This document shows, in pieces, positions 1-6,338 of a stretch of 14,410 nt of DNA. Both the position numbers and the translations under genes were made by a program. Source of the stretch: Treponema sp. (lineage in GTDB: Bacteria; Spirochaetota; Spirochaetia; Treponematales; Breznakiellaceae). The notes beneath the pieces were generated by a model. It had not been told where the DNA came from. It was given only the letters and a program-made list of their open reading frames with translations, and made no database searches. Each line of letters begins with the position of its first letter. The first letter of the stretch is position 1. The stretch lies in assembly GCA_031275515.1 (NCBI GenBank), contig JAISOQ010000031.1, forward strand, positions 1 to 14,410, read 5' to 3'.

Positions 1-105
1 GAAAACAAGGACAAGCTTGAGGAAATAGCCGCCTTCCTCATTGAACGGGAGACCATTACCGGGGTGCAGTTCATGGATATCCTCAGGGACAGGAAGACGG
101 CCTAA
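1..105 (+). CDS. ftsH: C-terminal end of FtsH-like ATP-dependent zinc metalloprotease (partial)
   Basis: The first reading frame is open from base 1 and ends at TAA (103-105), giving 34 residues of a protein whose start lies outside the window. The tail contains LEEIAAFLIERETITG followed by an F-M-D-I-L segment. This matches the usual helical C-terminus of FtsH, where a K-L-x-x-(I/L)-A-x-x-L-(I/L)-E-(R/K)-E-T-(I/L) pattern precedes a short disordered tail. FtsH is a membrane-anchored AAA+ zinc protease that removes damaged or unassembled membrane proteins. None of its AAA+ or HExxH motifs fall in the window, so the call rests on this tail alone. No convincing intrinsic terminator follows the stop; only a weak 5-bp GCCTG/CAGGC pairing is seen in the gap before the convergent melA gene. 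Confidence 0.6.
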   Translation, partial: ENKDKLEEIAAFLIERETITGVQFMDILRDRKTA

Positions 106-106
106 G

Positions 107-119
107 GGGGACGGGGAAC
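107..119 (+). repeat. Left copy of an imperfect inverted repeat flanking the sugar cassette
   Basis: GGGGACGGGGAAC lies two bases after the ftsH stop. It matches 10 of 13 positions of the reverse complement of 4794-4806. The two copies bracket the low-GC minus-strand sugar operon. The similarity may be chance in G-rich sequence, so this is a tentative boundary marker only. Confidence 0.2.
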
Positions 120-188
120 AGCTATTGGGCTTCGGACTGAACGCAGCCTGCCGGCGTTGTCACAGGCGGGTGGTTAACCGGCGCTTCC

Positions 189-1508
189 CTAATGATACGC
201 GGGCAGCAATGGTCCATGAGCGGCGATGAGTTCATCCACCATTTTTCTGATGTCGTCAAGCGGCAGTTCCGCTGCCGTGTGCGGGTCCATCATCGCCGCA
301 TGGTAAATATGCTCCCGTTTCCGTGTAAACGCCGCCTCAATTGTTAAGATCTGTACGCTGATATTGCTCATGTTCATCGCCGCAAGCTGCACAGGCAGAC
401 TTCCTGCATGGCAGGGCGTCACGCCGTTACGGTCAACGAGACAGGGGACTTCAACACAGCAGCCGTCAGGCAGGTTTTCGATAAACCTCTGGTTCAGCAC
501 ATTGCCTCCGATCTTGTAGGGCGTTCCGGTTATCATCGCCTCCATAATATACGAGGCGTATTCATGACTGCGATCATGGAGCAATTCGCTTTTTTCAACC
601 AGCGATTGATACTCAGTCGTCCAATCAGCAATCTGCTTGATGCAACGGCGCGGGTATTCGTCAAGCGGGATGTTAAACCGTTCAATGAGTTCAGGATATT
701 TTGCTTTTATATAAAAAGGATTGTATTCGGCGTTGTGCTCGCTTGACTCAGTGCAGTAATAGCCCAATTTTTCAATATAGTCAAAACGCACCATATCGCC
801 GTGTTTTTCATGTTTGTTTTTTTCGGCAGCACGTTTTTTTATTTCAGGATACAAATCATTCCCGTCTTTATCCTTAATTTCGAGCAGCCATGCCATGTGG
901 TTAATCCCGGCGATTTTCTCAATCCGCCCCGGAAGTTTATCATCCATCCCAAGTGATTTAAGCAGCGTTTCTGAACAGACCTGGACACTGTGACACAGGC
1001 CGACCGTTTTCACACCGGTATATTTCTGCAAAAAACCGGAAAGTATCGCCATTGGATTGGTATAATTCAGAAACCACGCATCAGGACAAACCGCCTCTGC
1101 ATCATGGGCAAACTCCTCAAGAACGGGAATTGTCCGCAGCGCGCGCATAATGCCGCCTATGCCGAGAGTATCGGCGATGGTTTGGCGCAGTCCGTATTTT
1201 TTCGGAATTTCAAAATCCACAACCGTAGCCGGTTCATAGCCGCCAACCTGTATCGCGTTCACGACAAAGTCGGCGTTTTTCATGGCGGCCCGGCGGTTTT
1301 CCCTGCCGCAATAACTTTTTATGTCAGCTTTGCCGCCTTTCCCCCGGTTTATCGCCGTCAATATCGCTTCGCTCTGTTTGAGCCGTTCCGCGTTAATATC
1401 ATACAGCGCGATTTCACTGTCCGCCAAAACCGGCGTTCCCATCGCGTCGCCTAAAACATTTCGCGCGAAAACTGTGCTTCCCGCACCCATAAAAGTAATT
1501 TTTGCCAT
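189..1508 (-). CDS. melA: Alpha-galactosidase, glycoside hydrolase family 4 (MelA type)
   Basis: The 439-residue protein has the length and nearly all landmarks of GH4 MelA. These enzymes hydrolyse alpha-galactosides such as melibiose in the cytoplasm through an NAD+-dependent oxidation-elimination mechanism needing Mn2+. Visible motifs are the N-terminal dinucleotide fold GAGS (8-11) with Asp37 at the end of beta-2, the GGYEP segment (89-93), TIADTLGIGGIMRALRT (110-126), NYTNPMA (148-154), the metal-binding GLCHSVQ (Cys172, His173) and GINHMAW (His204), plus YHAAMMDPHTAA near the C-terminus. Similarity to Escherichia coli MelA runs end to end. The ATG at 1506-1508 has AAGGAG at 1516-1521, seven bases upstream. 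It is the last gene of the transport operon, 157 bases after the second permease, so it probably cleaves the imported sugar. Exact substrate is inferred; other GH4 specificities (glucosidase, glucuronidase) are less likely given CHSVQ. Confidence 0.93.
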   Translation of the reverse strand: MAKITFMGAGSTVFARNVLGDAMGTPVLADSEIALYDINAERLKQSEAILTAINRGKGGKADIKSYCGRENRRAAMKNADFVVNAIQVGGYEPATVVDFEIPKKYGLRQTIADTLGIGGIMRALRTIPVLEEFAHDAEAVCPDAWFLNYTNPMAILSGFLQKYTGVKTVGLCHSVQVCSETLLKSLGMDDKLPGRIEKIAGINHMAWLLEIKDKDGNDLYPEIKKRAAEKNKHEKHGDMVRFDYIEKLGYYCTESSEHNAEYNPFYIKAKYPELIERFNIPLDEYPRRCIKQIADWTTEYQSLVEKSELLHDRSHEYASYIMEAMITGTPYKIGGNVLNQRFIENLPDGCCVEVPCLVDRNGVTPCHAGSLPVQLAAMNMSNISVQILTIEAAFTRKREHIYHAAMMDPHTAAELPLDDIRKMVDELIAAHGPLLPAYH

Positions 1509-1665
1509 AGCTGGTCTCCTTAAAACCCTTTAGACATTACAGGGGAACAGAAGTTTCCCTGCAATAGCCGCAAAATACATGGAACGAAGAGGGATGTTTC
1601 TCCCCTAAAGCCGGCCCTGGGAAATTTTCCATCCGGAACGCTTCCTCTCAGGCAGGCATTACGGA
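1509..1665. other. Intergenic gap between permease gene and melA with possible mRNA hairpins
   Basis: This 157-base stretch is the only sizeable gap in the sugar operon. It holds the melA ribosome-binding site (1516-1521) and two possible stem-loops (1541-1560 and 1611-1636). The second pairs CCGG with CCGG around a GGAA/TTCC stem. I see no convincing promoter on the minus strand and no T-rich terminator. The likeliest reading is an intercistronic mRNA processing or stabilising region separating transport from hydrolase expression. Confidence 0.35.
1541..1560. other. 8-bp stem-loop between permease and melA genes
   Basis: AGGGGAAC and GTTTCCCT pair around the 4-base loop AGAA. On the plus strand all eight positions pair if one G-U is allowed. 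On the minus strand, the sense of the operon, one position becomes an A-C mismatch. No U-tract follows in either direction, so an intrinsic terminator is unlikely. Confidence 0.3.
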
Positions 1666-2490
1666 TCATAATTTACCCCCCGATGTCGCAATGCCTTGAA
1701 TAAAGTGTTTCTGAAACAAAAGATAAATAACAATCATCGGCACGCAGGCGAGTATCGACGCAGCCATGAGTTCAGGATAATTCGTACTGAACTGTCCCTG
1801 CAATTTTGCCAGCGCCGAGGACAGGGGCATCGAGTTTTGCGATGTATTGACAATCAGCGGCCACAGCAGTTCCTTGAACGCAAACAACGCGGTAAAAATG
1901 CCAAGCGCTATCATGCCGCTGCGAACCAGCGGAGCCATTATCAGCAGGAAAGTCTGGCCAATATTACAGCCGTCTATGCGGGACGCTTCCTCAAGATCAC
2001 CGGGCAGGGTCATAAAATTCTGCCTGAGCAAAAATGTGCCGAATGCGGTCACCAAACCGGGGAATAACAGCGCAAACCAAGTGTTGAGGAGTTTTAACTT
2101 TGAAACCATCAGGTATTGGGGGATGATAAATATTTGACTTGGCACCATCATCTGTATTAATATAAGGCTGAAGAAAAATGCCTTTAACGGGAACCGGAGC
2201 CGCCCGAAAGCATAACCGGCCATCATCGCGGTAAGGACGGCGCAGATAACACGCCCGGCAATCAGTACGATAGTATTAAGATACAGCCGCCCGAAATTCA
2301 TGTTTTGCATGACATGGGTAAAAGAATCCATCCGCCATGCGCCCGGAAAAAGCACAAAGGGGCTGATGCTGGTCGCCTCCGTTGTCGTTTTAAAGGCAGT
2401 AAGAATCATCCACAAAAAGGGAACAATCATGACCAGCCCGAACACTGAGAGAATAATGAAAAAAACTCCGTTTACGCTGCCCCGGGGCAT
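1666..2490 (-). CDS. Sugar ABC transporter permease, MalG/UgpE-like (CUT1 family)
   Basis: The protein has 274 residues from the chosen start and is an integral inner-membrane permease of the MalG type. About six hydrophobic helices are visible, roughly at 8-30, 72-96, 104-125, 137-158, 184-205 and 240-262. The cytoplasmic EAA loop that docks the ATPase reads LEEASRIDGCN (166-176), followed by the conserved I-x-x-P step. The ATG at 2488-2490 is preferred because AAGGAG (2498-2503) precedes it by seven bases. A longer form from 2526 would overlap the upstream gene and has no such site. It lies 17 bases after the MalF-like gene and would form a heterodimer with it. Substrate specificity cannot be read from the permease; the operon context with MelA suggests an alpha-galactoside. 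Confidence 0.9.
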   Translation of the reverse strand: MPRGSVNGVFFIILSVFGLVMIVPFLWMILTAFKTTTEATSISPFVLFPGAWRMDSFTHVMQNMNFGRLYLNTIVLIAGRVICAVLTAMMAGYAFGRLRFPLKAFFFSLILIQMMVPSQIFIIPQYLMVSKLKLLNTWFALLFPGLVTAFGTFLLRQNFMTLPGDLEEASRIDGCNIGQTFLLIMAPLVRSGMIALGIFTALFAFKELLWPLIVNTSQNSMPLSSALAKLQGQFSTNYPELMAASILACVPMIVIYLLFQKHFIQGIATSGGKL

Positions 2491-2497
2491 CGTTTTT

Positions 2498-2503
2498 CTC
2501 CTT
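2498..2503 (-). promoter_or_regulatory. Ribosome-binding site fixing the MalG-like permease start
   Basis: The minus strand reads AAGGAG seven bases before the ATG at 2490. It decides against the 12-codon-longer start at 2526, which would overlap the previous gene. Confidence 0.75.
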
Positions 2504-2507
2504 TTTG

Positions 2508-3404
2508 TCACGAATAATGCACCCAATTTTTCTGGATACTCTGCTGGATACCTGTAAGCAGGAGGATTATCAACAGCAGAAGAATGACGATTGCCGCTCC
2601 GTAGCCTTTGTTGTTTTCCACAAAAGAGTATTTATAGAACAAATATACAAGGCTCTGTGTTTTCGGCAGGGCGGGATTATTGCGATCCATCATCATAAAT
2701 ATCAAATCAAAAACCTGCATAGCGGCTATGGTCCGGGTTACTCCGACAAAGTATATGACGGGCGAGAGAAGCGGCAGGGTAATAATCACCTGCTGCCGGA
2801 CTATTCCCGCGCCGTCAATTTCGGCGGCCTCATAATAATCTTTGGGTATTTCCTGAAGGCCCGCCAGAAACAGAACCATGTTATAGCCCAGGCAGGACCA
2901 TATTCCCACCATAGCAATTGATAAGGTATTGCCGTCCGGCGAAGAAATCCAGTTCACCTGACTAATACCGCATTTGGCGAGCAAAAAATTTATGAGGCCG
3001 AAACTGCCGTTATACAGCCAGCGCCACACCATCGCTGCGGCGGCAGGCGCGGCAACCATAGGCAGGAAAAAAACCGTCCGAAAGAATGCCCTGCCCACGA
3101 TTTTTCTGTTTAGCATGATGGCCAGTATCAGGGCGAGGAGTATCGAGAGCGGCGTTTCCAAAATCGCATATGCAAAAGTGTTGACAAGGGCCCTCCCTAT
3201 CTGCCTGTCCTGTATCAGCGACAGATAATTCTGGAAGCCCACGAACATATTACCGCGCCCGAAATCCCCTACCTTAAAAAATGACTGCCAGATCGTCTGG
3301 AAGATCGGGATTATATTGAGGATAACCAATCCCGCCACGGTGGGTATAATAAAACACAACCCCCATACCGCTTCTTCCTTTTGCCGTTGCGTAATCGCGG
3401 ACAT
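2508..3404 (-). CDS. Sugar ABC transporter permease, MalF/UgpA-like (CUT1 family)
   Basis: The 298-residue protein is the first of two permease subunits. The N-terminal helix opens with WGLCFIIPTVAGL (14-26), typical of the UgpA/MsmF type. Further membrane segments lie near 73-97, 107-130, 160-182, 213-236 and 266-288. The ATPase-docking EAA loop is YYEAAEIDGAG (190-200), followed by the conserved TLPLLSP. The ATG at 3402-3404 follows a GGGAGG ribosome-binding site and lies 10 bases after the binding-protein gene, so the two are co-transcribed. Together with the MalG-like subunit it would form the membrane channel. The ATP-hydrolysing subunit is not encoded nearby, as is common for CUT1 systems that share one MsmK/MalK ATPase. 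Confidence 0.9.
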   Translation of the reverse strand: MSAITQRQKEEAVWGLCFIIPTVAGLVILNIIPIFQTIWQSFFKVGDFGRGNMFVGFQNYLSLIQDRQIGRALVNTFAYAILETPLSILLALILAIMLNRKIVGRAFFRTVFFLPMVAAPAAAAMVWRWLYNGSFGLINFLLAKCGISQVNWISSPDGNTLSIAMVGIWSCLGYNMVLFLAGLQEIPKDYYEAAEIDGAGIVRQQVIITLPLLSPVIYFVGVTRTIAAMQVFDLIFMMMDRNNPALPKTQSLVYLFYKYSFVENNKGYGAAIVILLLLIILLLTGIQQSIQKNWVHYS

Positions 3405-3414
3405 AGACGCCTCC

Positions 3415-4692
3415 CTATTGTTCGGCGGCCAGCATCTGATTCATCGTCTGAGCGATGTCACGGCATACATCGGGAACAGGCCTGGTTCCATTCCAGGCGT
3501 CGCGGAGTTTTTCATCAGTCATATTATGCCAAACCACAGCGTTTTTGCTAAACGGGTAAAAATGGCCGTAAGGAATTTCATCCGCATAGGCTTTCAGATT
3601 AAATGTATCGCTCGTCTTGTACCACGCATCCGATGTTCCGAGAAAGGCCGAAATAGCAATACCGGTGGCGGACAATTTTTCCTGGGCCTCGGAGCTTGAT
3701 AAAAATTCAAGCAGCTTCCAGGCTTCTTCGGGGTACTTTGTGTTTGCCGCCGCAACCCAGCCGAGGCCGTTGTAGACCGTTGCCCGCGTACCGTCACGGC
3801 CTTTGGGCAGAATCTGAATATCGCAGTTAGCAACAACATATTCGTTTGATTTAAACTCCGAAAGCATCCATGAACCGAACGTCCCCATCGCAATTTTTCC
3901 CGCCTCAAGCAAAACAGCCGGCGTATTTTCCGCCGTGACATTAAGGCCGGGCGAATATCCGTTTTTTACCAGATCGACAAGAAATTGAACAGCCTCTATC
4001 GTTTTCGGATCATCAAACCCAGACTTTTTCTTGTCCCCGCTGATCACCCAGCCGTTATTCTGATAGATAAAATTGTAATACCCTTCCTGGTTAGAAATCA
4101 CTGCGGCATAACCATAATGATCGGCGTTTGTCAGTCTTTTTGCGGCGTCTGCAAAATCATCCCACGACCATTCATCGGTCGGATACGCAACGCCCATTTC
4201 GTCAAATATTTTTTTATTGTAAAAAAGCGCAATGGTATCAAGATCTTTAGGAATACCATAATTTCTGCCATTCAAAGAATACAATTCAACAAGATCCGGC
4301 GGAAAATTCGTCATGTCAGCGATGCCGCTTTTTTTTATTCTGTCGGTAAGATCCATCAGCATTCCCGACGATTCATAGCGAATCACCTGATTTGAATGCA
4401 TCCAGAAGACATCGGGTAACGCCCCGCCGGTCGCCGCCGCTTCAAGCAGAGTCCAGTACTGCTCCCAAGGGGTGATCTCAACTTCCACCTTGATACCGCT
4501 CTGGGCAGTAAAATCTTTCAGAACCTGCGTGATACCGCCTTCCTGATTTTTGTCCCAGATACCAAGCTTGTGGGTTACGTTGTTACCCCCCCCCCCCCCC
4601 CCCCCATTTTCTGCGGCACTGTCTTTTTTAGCGCATGACGCCGCCACAAGAACCGCAGCCAAGCATAATACTGTAAATCCCATTTTCTTCAT
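3415..4692 (-). CDS. Sugar-binding lipoprotein of ABC transporter with poly-glycine linker encoded by a G20 tract
   Basis: The 425-residue protein is a type 1 extracellular solute-binding protein for a CUT1 sugar importer. It starts with a basic, hydrophobic signal ending in LVAASC, so Cys20 is the expected lipidated residue. A short polar linker with seven glycines (30-36) leads into the binding-protein fold. Family-like segments include LGIWDKNQEGG, a DVFWMH motif, YGIPKDLDTIALFYNK, AMGTFGSWM and YNGLGWVAAAN. The ATG at 4690-4692 has GGAGGAG at 4700-4706, seven bases upstream; a longer open frame to 4779 lacks a ribosome-binding site and would lose the N-terminal signal. The seven glycines come from 20 consecutive G bases, which makes the gene prone to slippage; in the length given, the frame is intact. 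It is the first gene of the operon. The sugar is inferred to be an alpha-galactoside from the adjacent MelA. Confidence 0.92.
   Translation of the reverse strand: MKKMGFTVLCLAAVLVAASCAKKDSAAENGGGGGGGNNVTHKLGIWDKNQEGGITQVLKDFTAQSGIKVEVEITPWEQYWTLLEAAATGGALPDVFWMHSNQVIRYESSGMLMDLTDRIKKSGIADMTNFPPDLVELYSLNGRNYGIPKDLDTIALFYNKKIFDEMGVAYPTDEWSWDDFADAAKRLTNADHYGYAAVISNQEGYYNFIYQNNGWVISGDKKKSGFDDPKTIEAVQFLVDLVKNGYSPGLNVTAENTPAVLLEAGKIAMGTFGSWMLSEFKSNEYVVANCDIQILPKGRDGTRATVYNGLGWVAAANTKYPEEAWKLLEFLSSSEAQEKLSATGIAISAFLGTSDAWYKTSDTFNLKAYADEIPYGHFYPFSKNAVVWHNMTDEKLRDAWNGTRPVPDVCRDIAQTMNQMLAAEQ
4586..4605 (-). repeat. Homopolymeric G20 tract inside the binding-lipoprotein gene (candidate phase-variation site)
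   Basis: The plus strand shows 20 consecutive C, read as 20 G in the gene. It encodes six GGG codons and the first two bases of a GGT codon, just after the lipoprotein signal. One extra G places TAA directly after the tract. One G fewer gives GTA ACA ACG TAA. Both changes would truncate the protein within the linker. The tract length itself may be uncertain, because long homopolymers are hard to sequence. Confidence 0.9.
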
Positions 4693-4699
4693 AAAATAA

Positions 4700-4706
4700 C
4701 TCCTCC
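4700..4706 (-). promoter_or_regulatory. Ribosome-binding site fixing the binding-lipoprotein start
   Basis: GGAGGAG on the minus strand lies seven bases before the ATG at 4692. It selects the start that gives a normal lipoprotein signal peptide, not the 29-codon-longer open frame. Confidence 0.8.
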
Positions 4707-4726
4707 ATAGTAAAATATCATAATTA

Positions 4727-4755
4727 AGGATATAATCGCAAAACATAATTGTCAA
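4727..4755 (-). promoter_or_regulatory. Sigma-70-type promoter of the sugar operon
   Basis: On the minus strand a perfect TTGACA (4750-4755) is separated by 17 bases from TATCCT (4727-4732). Transcription would begin near 4720, giving a leader of about 28 bases before the binding-protein ATG. Two copies of CATAATT (plus strand, 4719-4725 and 4744-4750) flank the -10 region and could serve as an operator. No regulator gene for the cassette is in the window. Confidence 0.6.
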
Positions 4756-4793
4756 GAATAATTTCAGATCTATCATCAATAAATTTGGGTGGA

Positions 4794-4806
4794 GGTCCGT
4801 GTCCCC
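4794..4806 (-). repeat. Right copy of an imperfect inverted repeat flanking the sugar cassette
   Basis: GGTCCGTGTCCCC on the plus strand is, as its reverse complement, similar (10 of 13) to 107-119. It sits where the AT-rich upstream region of the sugar operon changes abruptly to GC-rich sequence. This may be chance. Confidence 0.2.
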
Positions 4807-4808
4807 GG

Positions 4809-4834
4809 CTAAGGGCCGCTCCGCCGTCCCTCAG
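4809..4834. other. Imperfect stem-loop upstream of the aminotransferase
   Basis: CTAAGGG (4809-4815) and CCCTCAG (4828-4834) pair at six of seven positions around a 12-base GC-rich loop. No T-run follows on either strand, so it is probably not an intrinsic terminator. It lies between the divergent promoters of the sugar operon and the aminotransferase gene and might be a REP-like remnant. Confidence 0.3.
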
Positions 4835-4867
4835 AAAAATTCCGAATTAACACCACTGGATACATCC

Positions 4868-4896
4868 TTTACTTTCCCGGCCTTCTCTGCTATTAT
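4868..4896 (+). promoter_or_regulatory. Probable promoter of the aminotransferase gene
   Basis: TTTACT (4868-4873) and TATTAT (4891-4896) are separated by exactly 17 bases, close to the sigma-70 consensus. Transcription would begin near 4903, leaving a leader of about 36 bases that includes the AGGAGG ribosome-binding site. Confidence 0.5.
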
Positions 4897-4938
4897 CACA
4901 CATATTTTCCATACCCGCTCCGTAGAGGAGGAAGCAAA

Positions 4939-6153
4939 TTGACGTACACATTCAGCGCGGGCCTTGCGCCCCTCACCGGGACGGCGACCAGGGATATTTT
5001 CAAACTGTTAACCCGTCCGGAGATCATTTCCTTTGCCGGAGGGCTGCCGGCTGGAGACTGCCTGCCGGTTGACGCCATCCGGGAGATCACCGGGGAGATA
5101 TTTGCCGACCCTGGCAGGAGTTTAAAATGCCTGCAATACGGCGCCACTGAAGGTTATCCCGGCCTGAGGGAACTGATCATCCCCCTGGCGGAAGACTTAG
5201 GCATCACGGGTATAGGGGCAGACAACGTGCTCATGGTTTCAGGAGGCGGCCAGGGGCTGGATCTCCTGTGTAAGGCCTTCTGCAATCCCGGCGATGCGGT
5301 ACTTGTGGAGGACCCCACCTTTCTGGGTTTCCTGCCCACCGCCCAATCCTATTCCGCCCGGACCATAGGCGTCCGTCCCGGGCAAGGGGGCCTGGACCTT
5401 GAGGATCTGGAACGGAAGCTGAAGGAGTACCACCCCAAGCTCGTGTACTGTATCCCCAATTTTTCCAATCCCACCGGCAAGACCTATACCGTCGAAAACC
5501 GGGCGGCTGTCACGGACCTGGCGGAAAAATACGATACGATTGTCATAGAGGACGATCCTTACGGACGTCTGCGTTTTGCCGGGGAGCCTGTTCCCGTCAT
5601 GAAGAGCTTCGACAAGGCGGACAGGGTGGCGTATGTTTCAAGTTTCTCCAAGACCGTTTCGCCGGGGCTCAGGCTGGGGTTCGTCATCGCCCACCGGGAC
5701 ATCATCAGGAAGCTGGCCATAGGCAAACAGGGGGCGGACCTCCACAGCAGCAACCTGACCCAGCTCATCATCAAGACATACCTGGAAAAGGGGTATTTCT
5801 TTCCCAACATTGAAAAGAGCCTCCCCATCTACCGGAAACGGCGTAACGCCATGATCGAAGCCTTAGACCGGTACATGCCGGAAGAGTTTACCCACACCAA
5901 TCCAGAAGGGGGGCTTTTCATCTGGGGTGAATTCGACGCCGCCATAGACACCGCCGAAATTTTCAATGCCGCCATAGCAAGAAACGTGGCCTATATTCAG
6001 GGGAATGTGTTTTTCGCCGCAAATCCCCCGGTCAACGCCATCAGGCTGAACTACTCCAACGAGGATCCGGAACGGATAGAAGCGGGCATACGGGTACTGG
6101 GAGAAGTTTTTAAGGAAAAAATAGCTCTTTCCAGACCAGGTAACCGAATGTAA
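4939..6153 (+). CDS. PLP-dependent aminotransferase, fold type I (class I/II, LysN/MocR-like catalytic domain)
   Basis: The 404-residue protein is a cytoplasmic aminotransferase of the AspC-fold subgroup that includes 2-aminoadipate and valine-pyruvate-like aminotransferases. Landmarks are ISFAGGLPAGD (30-40), the YGATEGYPGLRE segment (67-78), SGGGQGLDLL (101-110) that cradles the phosphate, NFSNPTG (174-180) with Asn177, the IEDDPYG segment (203-209) with the PLP-binding Asp and Tyr208, and SSFSKTVSPGLRLGF (234-248) with the Schiff-base Lys238 and phosphate-binding Arg245. A C-terminal IRLNYS holds the likely carboxylate-binding arginine. There is no DNA-binding GntR domain, unlike MocR regulators. 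The start is a TTG at 4939-4941 with AGGAGG at 4926-4931. It seems to be a single-gene unit with its own promoter. The amino acid substrate cannot be told from sequence or context. Confidence 0.9.
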   Translation: MTYTFSAGLAPLTGTATRDIFKLLTRPEIISFAGGLPAGDCLPVDAIREITGEIFADPGRSLKCLQYGATEGYPGLRELIIPLAEDLGITGIGADNVLMVSGGGQGLDLLCKAFCNPGDAVLVEDPTFLGFLPTAQSYSARTIGVRPGQGGLDLEDLERKLKEYHPKLVYCIPNFSNPTGKTYTVENRAAVTDLAEKYDTIVIEDDPYGRLRFAGEPVPVMKSFDKADRVAYVSSFSKTVSPGLRLGFVIAHRDIIRKLAIGKQGADLHSSNLTQLIIKTYLEKGYFFPNIEKSLPIYRKRRNAMIEALDRYMPEEFTHTNPEGGLFIWGEFDAAIDTAEIFNAAIARNVAYIQGNVFFAANPPVNAIRLNYSNEDPERIEAGIRVLGEVFKEKIALSRPGNRM

Positions 6154-6291
6154 AATTATTGAGGCTGTTCCAAAACTAGCGGGATGAACGGCGCCATCAT
6201 GATCCTCCACGACACCACAGAAAGCCAGAATTCCATCCCTTATCGCTTCCGATGACGTTCCGTGCGTTTTCTGATACCCCGCGCCGGGCAG

Positions 6292-6320
6292 TTGACAGAA
6301 TGATGACGAATAAGTAGCAT
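6292..6320 (+). promoter_or_regulatory. Probable promoter of infA
   Basis: A perfect TTGACA (6292-6297) is followed after 17 bases by TAGCAT (6315-6320). Transcription would begin near 6327, so the mRNA leader would be only about a dozen bases, barely enough for the AGGAG site at 6329-6333. The rest of the 185-base gap after the aminotransferase (6154-6291) shows no gene or clear terminator. Confidence 0.5.
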
Positions 6321-6338
6321 AGAGAAACAGGAGTCATA

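Noticed and set aside
106..188. Possible terminator between ftsH and melA (GCCTG/CAGGC stem)
   Set aside because: Only five base pairs with a 12-base loop and no T-run on either strand.
4693..4779. Longer N-terminus for the binding lipoprotein from an ATG at 4779
   Set aside because: It would bury the signal peptide 29 residues in, covers the probable promoter at 4727-4755 and lacks a ribosome-binding site.
6163..6176. GGCTGTTCCAAAAC after the aminotransferase, resembling insertion-sequence terminal repeats
   Set aside because: No partner inverted copy, no target-site duplication and no transposase fragment were found nearby, so it cannot be supported as a mobile-element end.
6184..6255. 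Short open frame of 23 codons between the aminotransferase and infA
   Set aside because: No ribosome-binding site and no recognisable sequence; it is more likely non-coding sequence upstream of the infA promoter.
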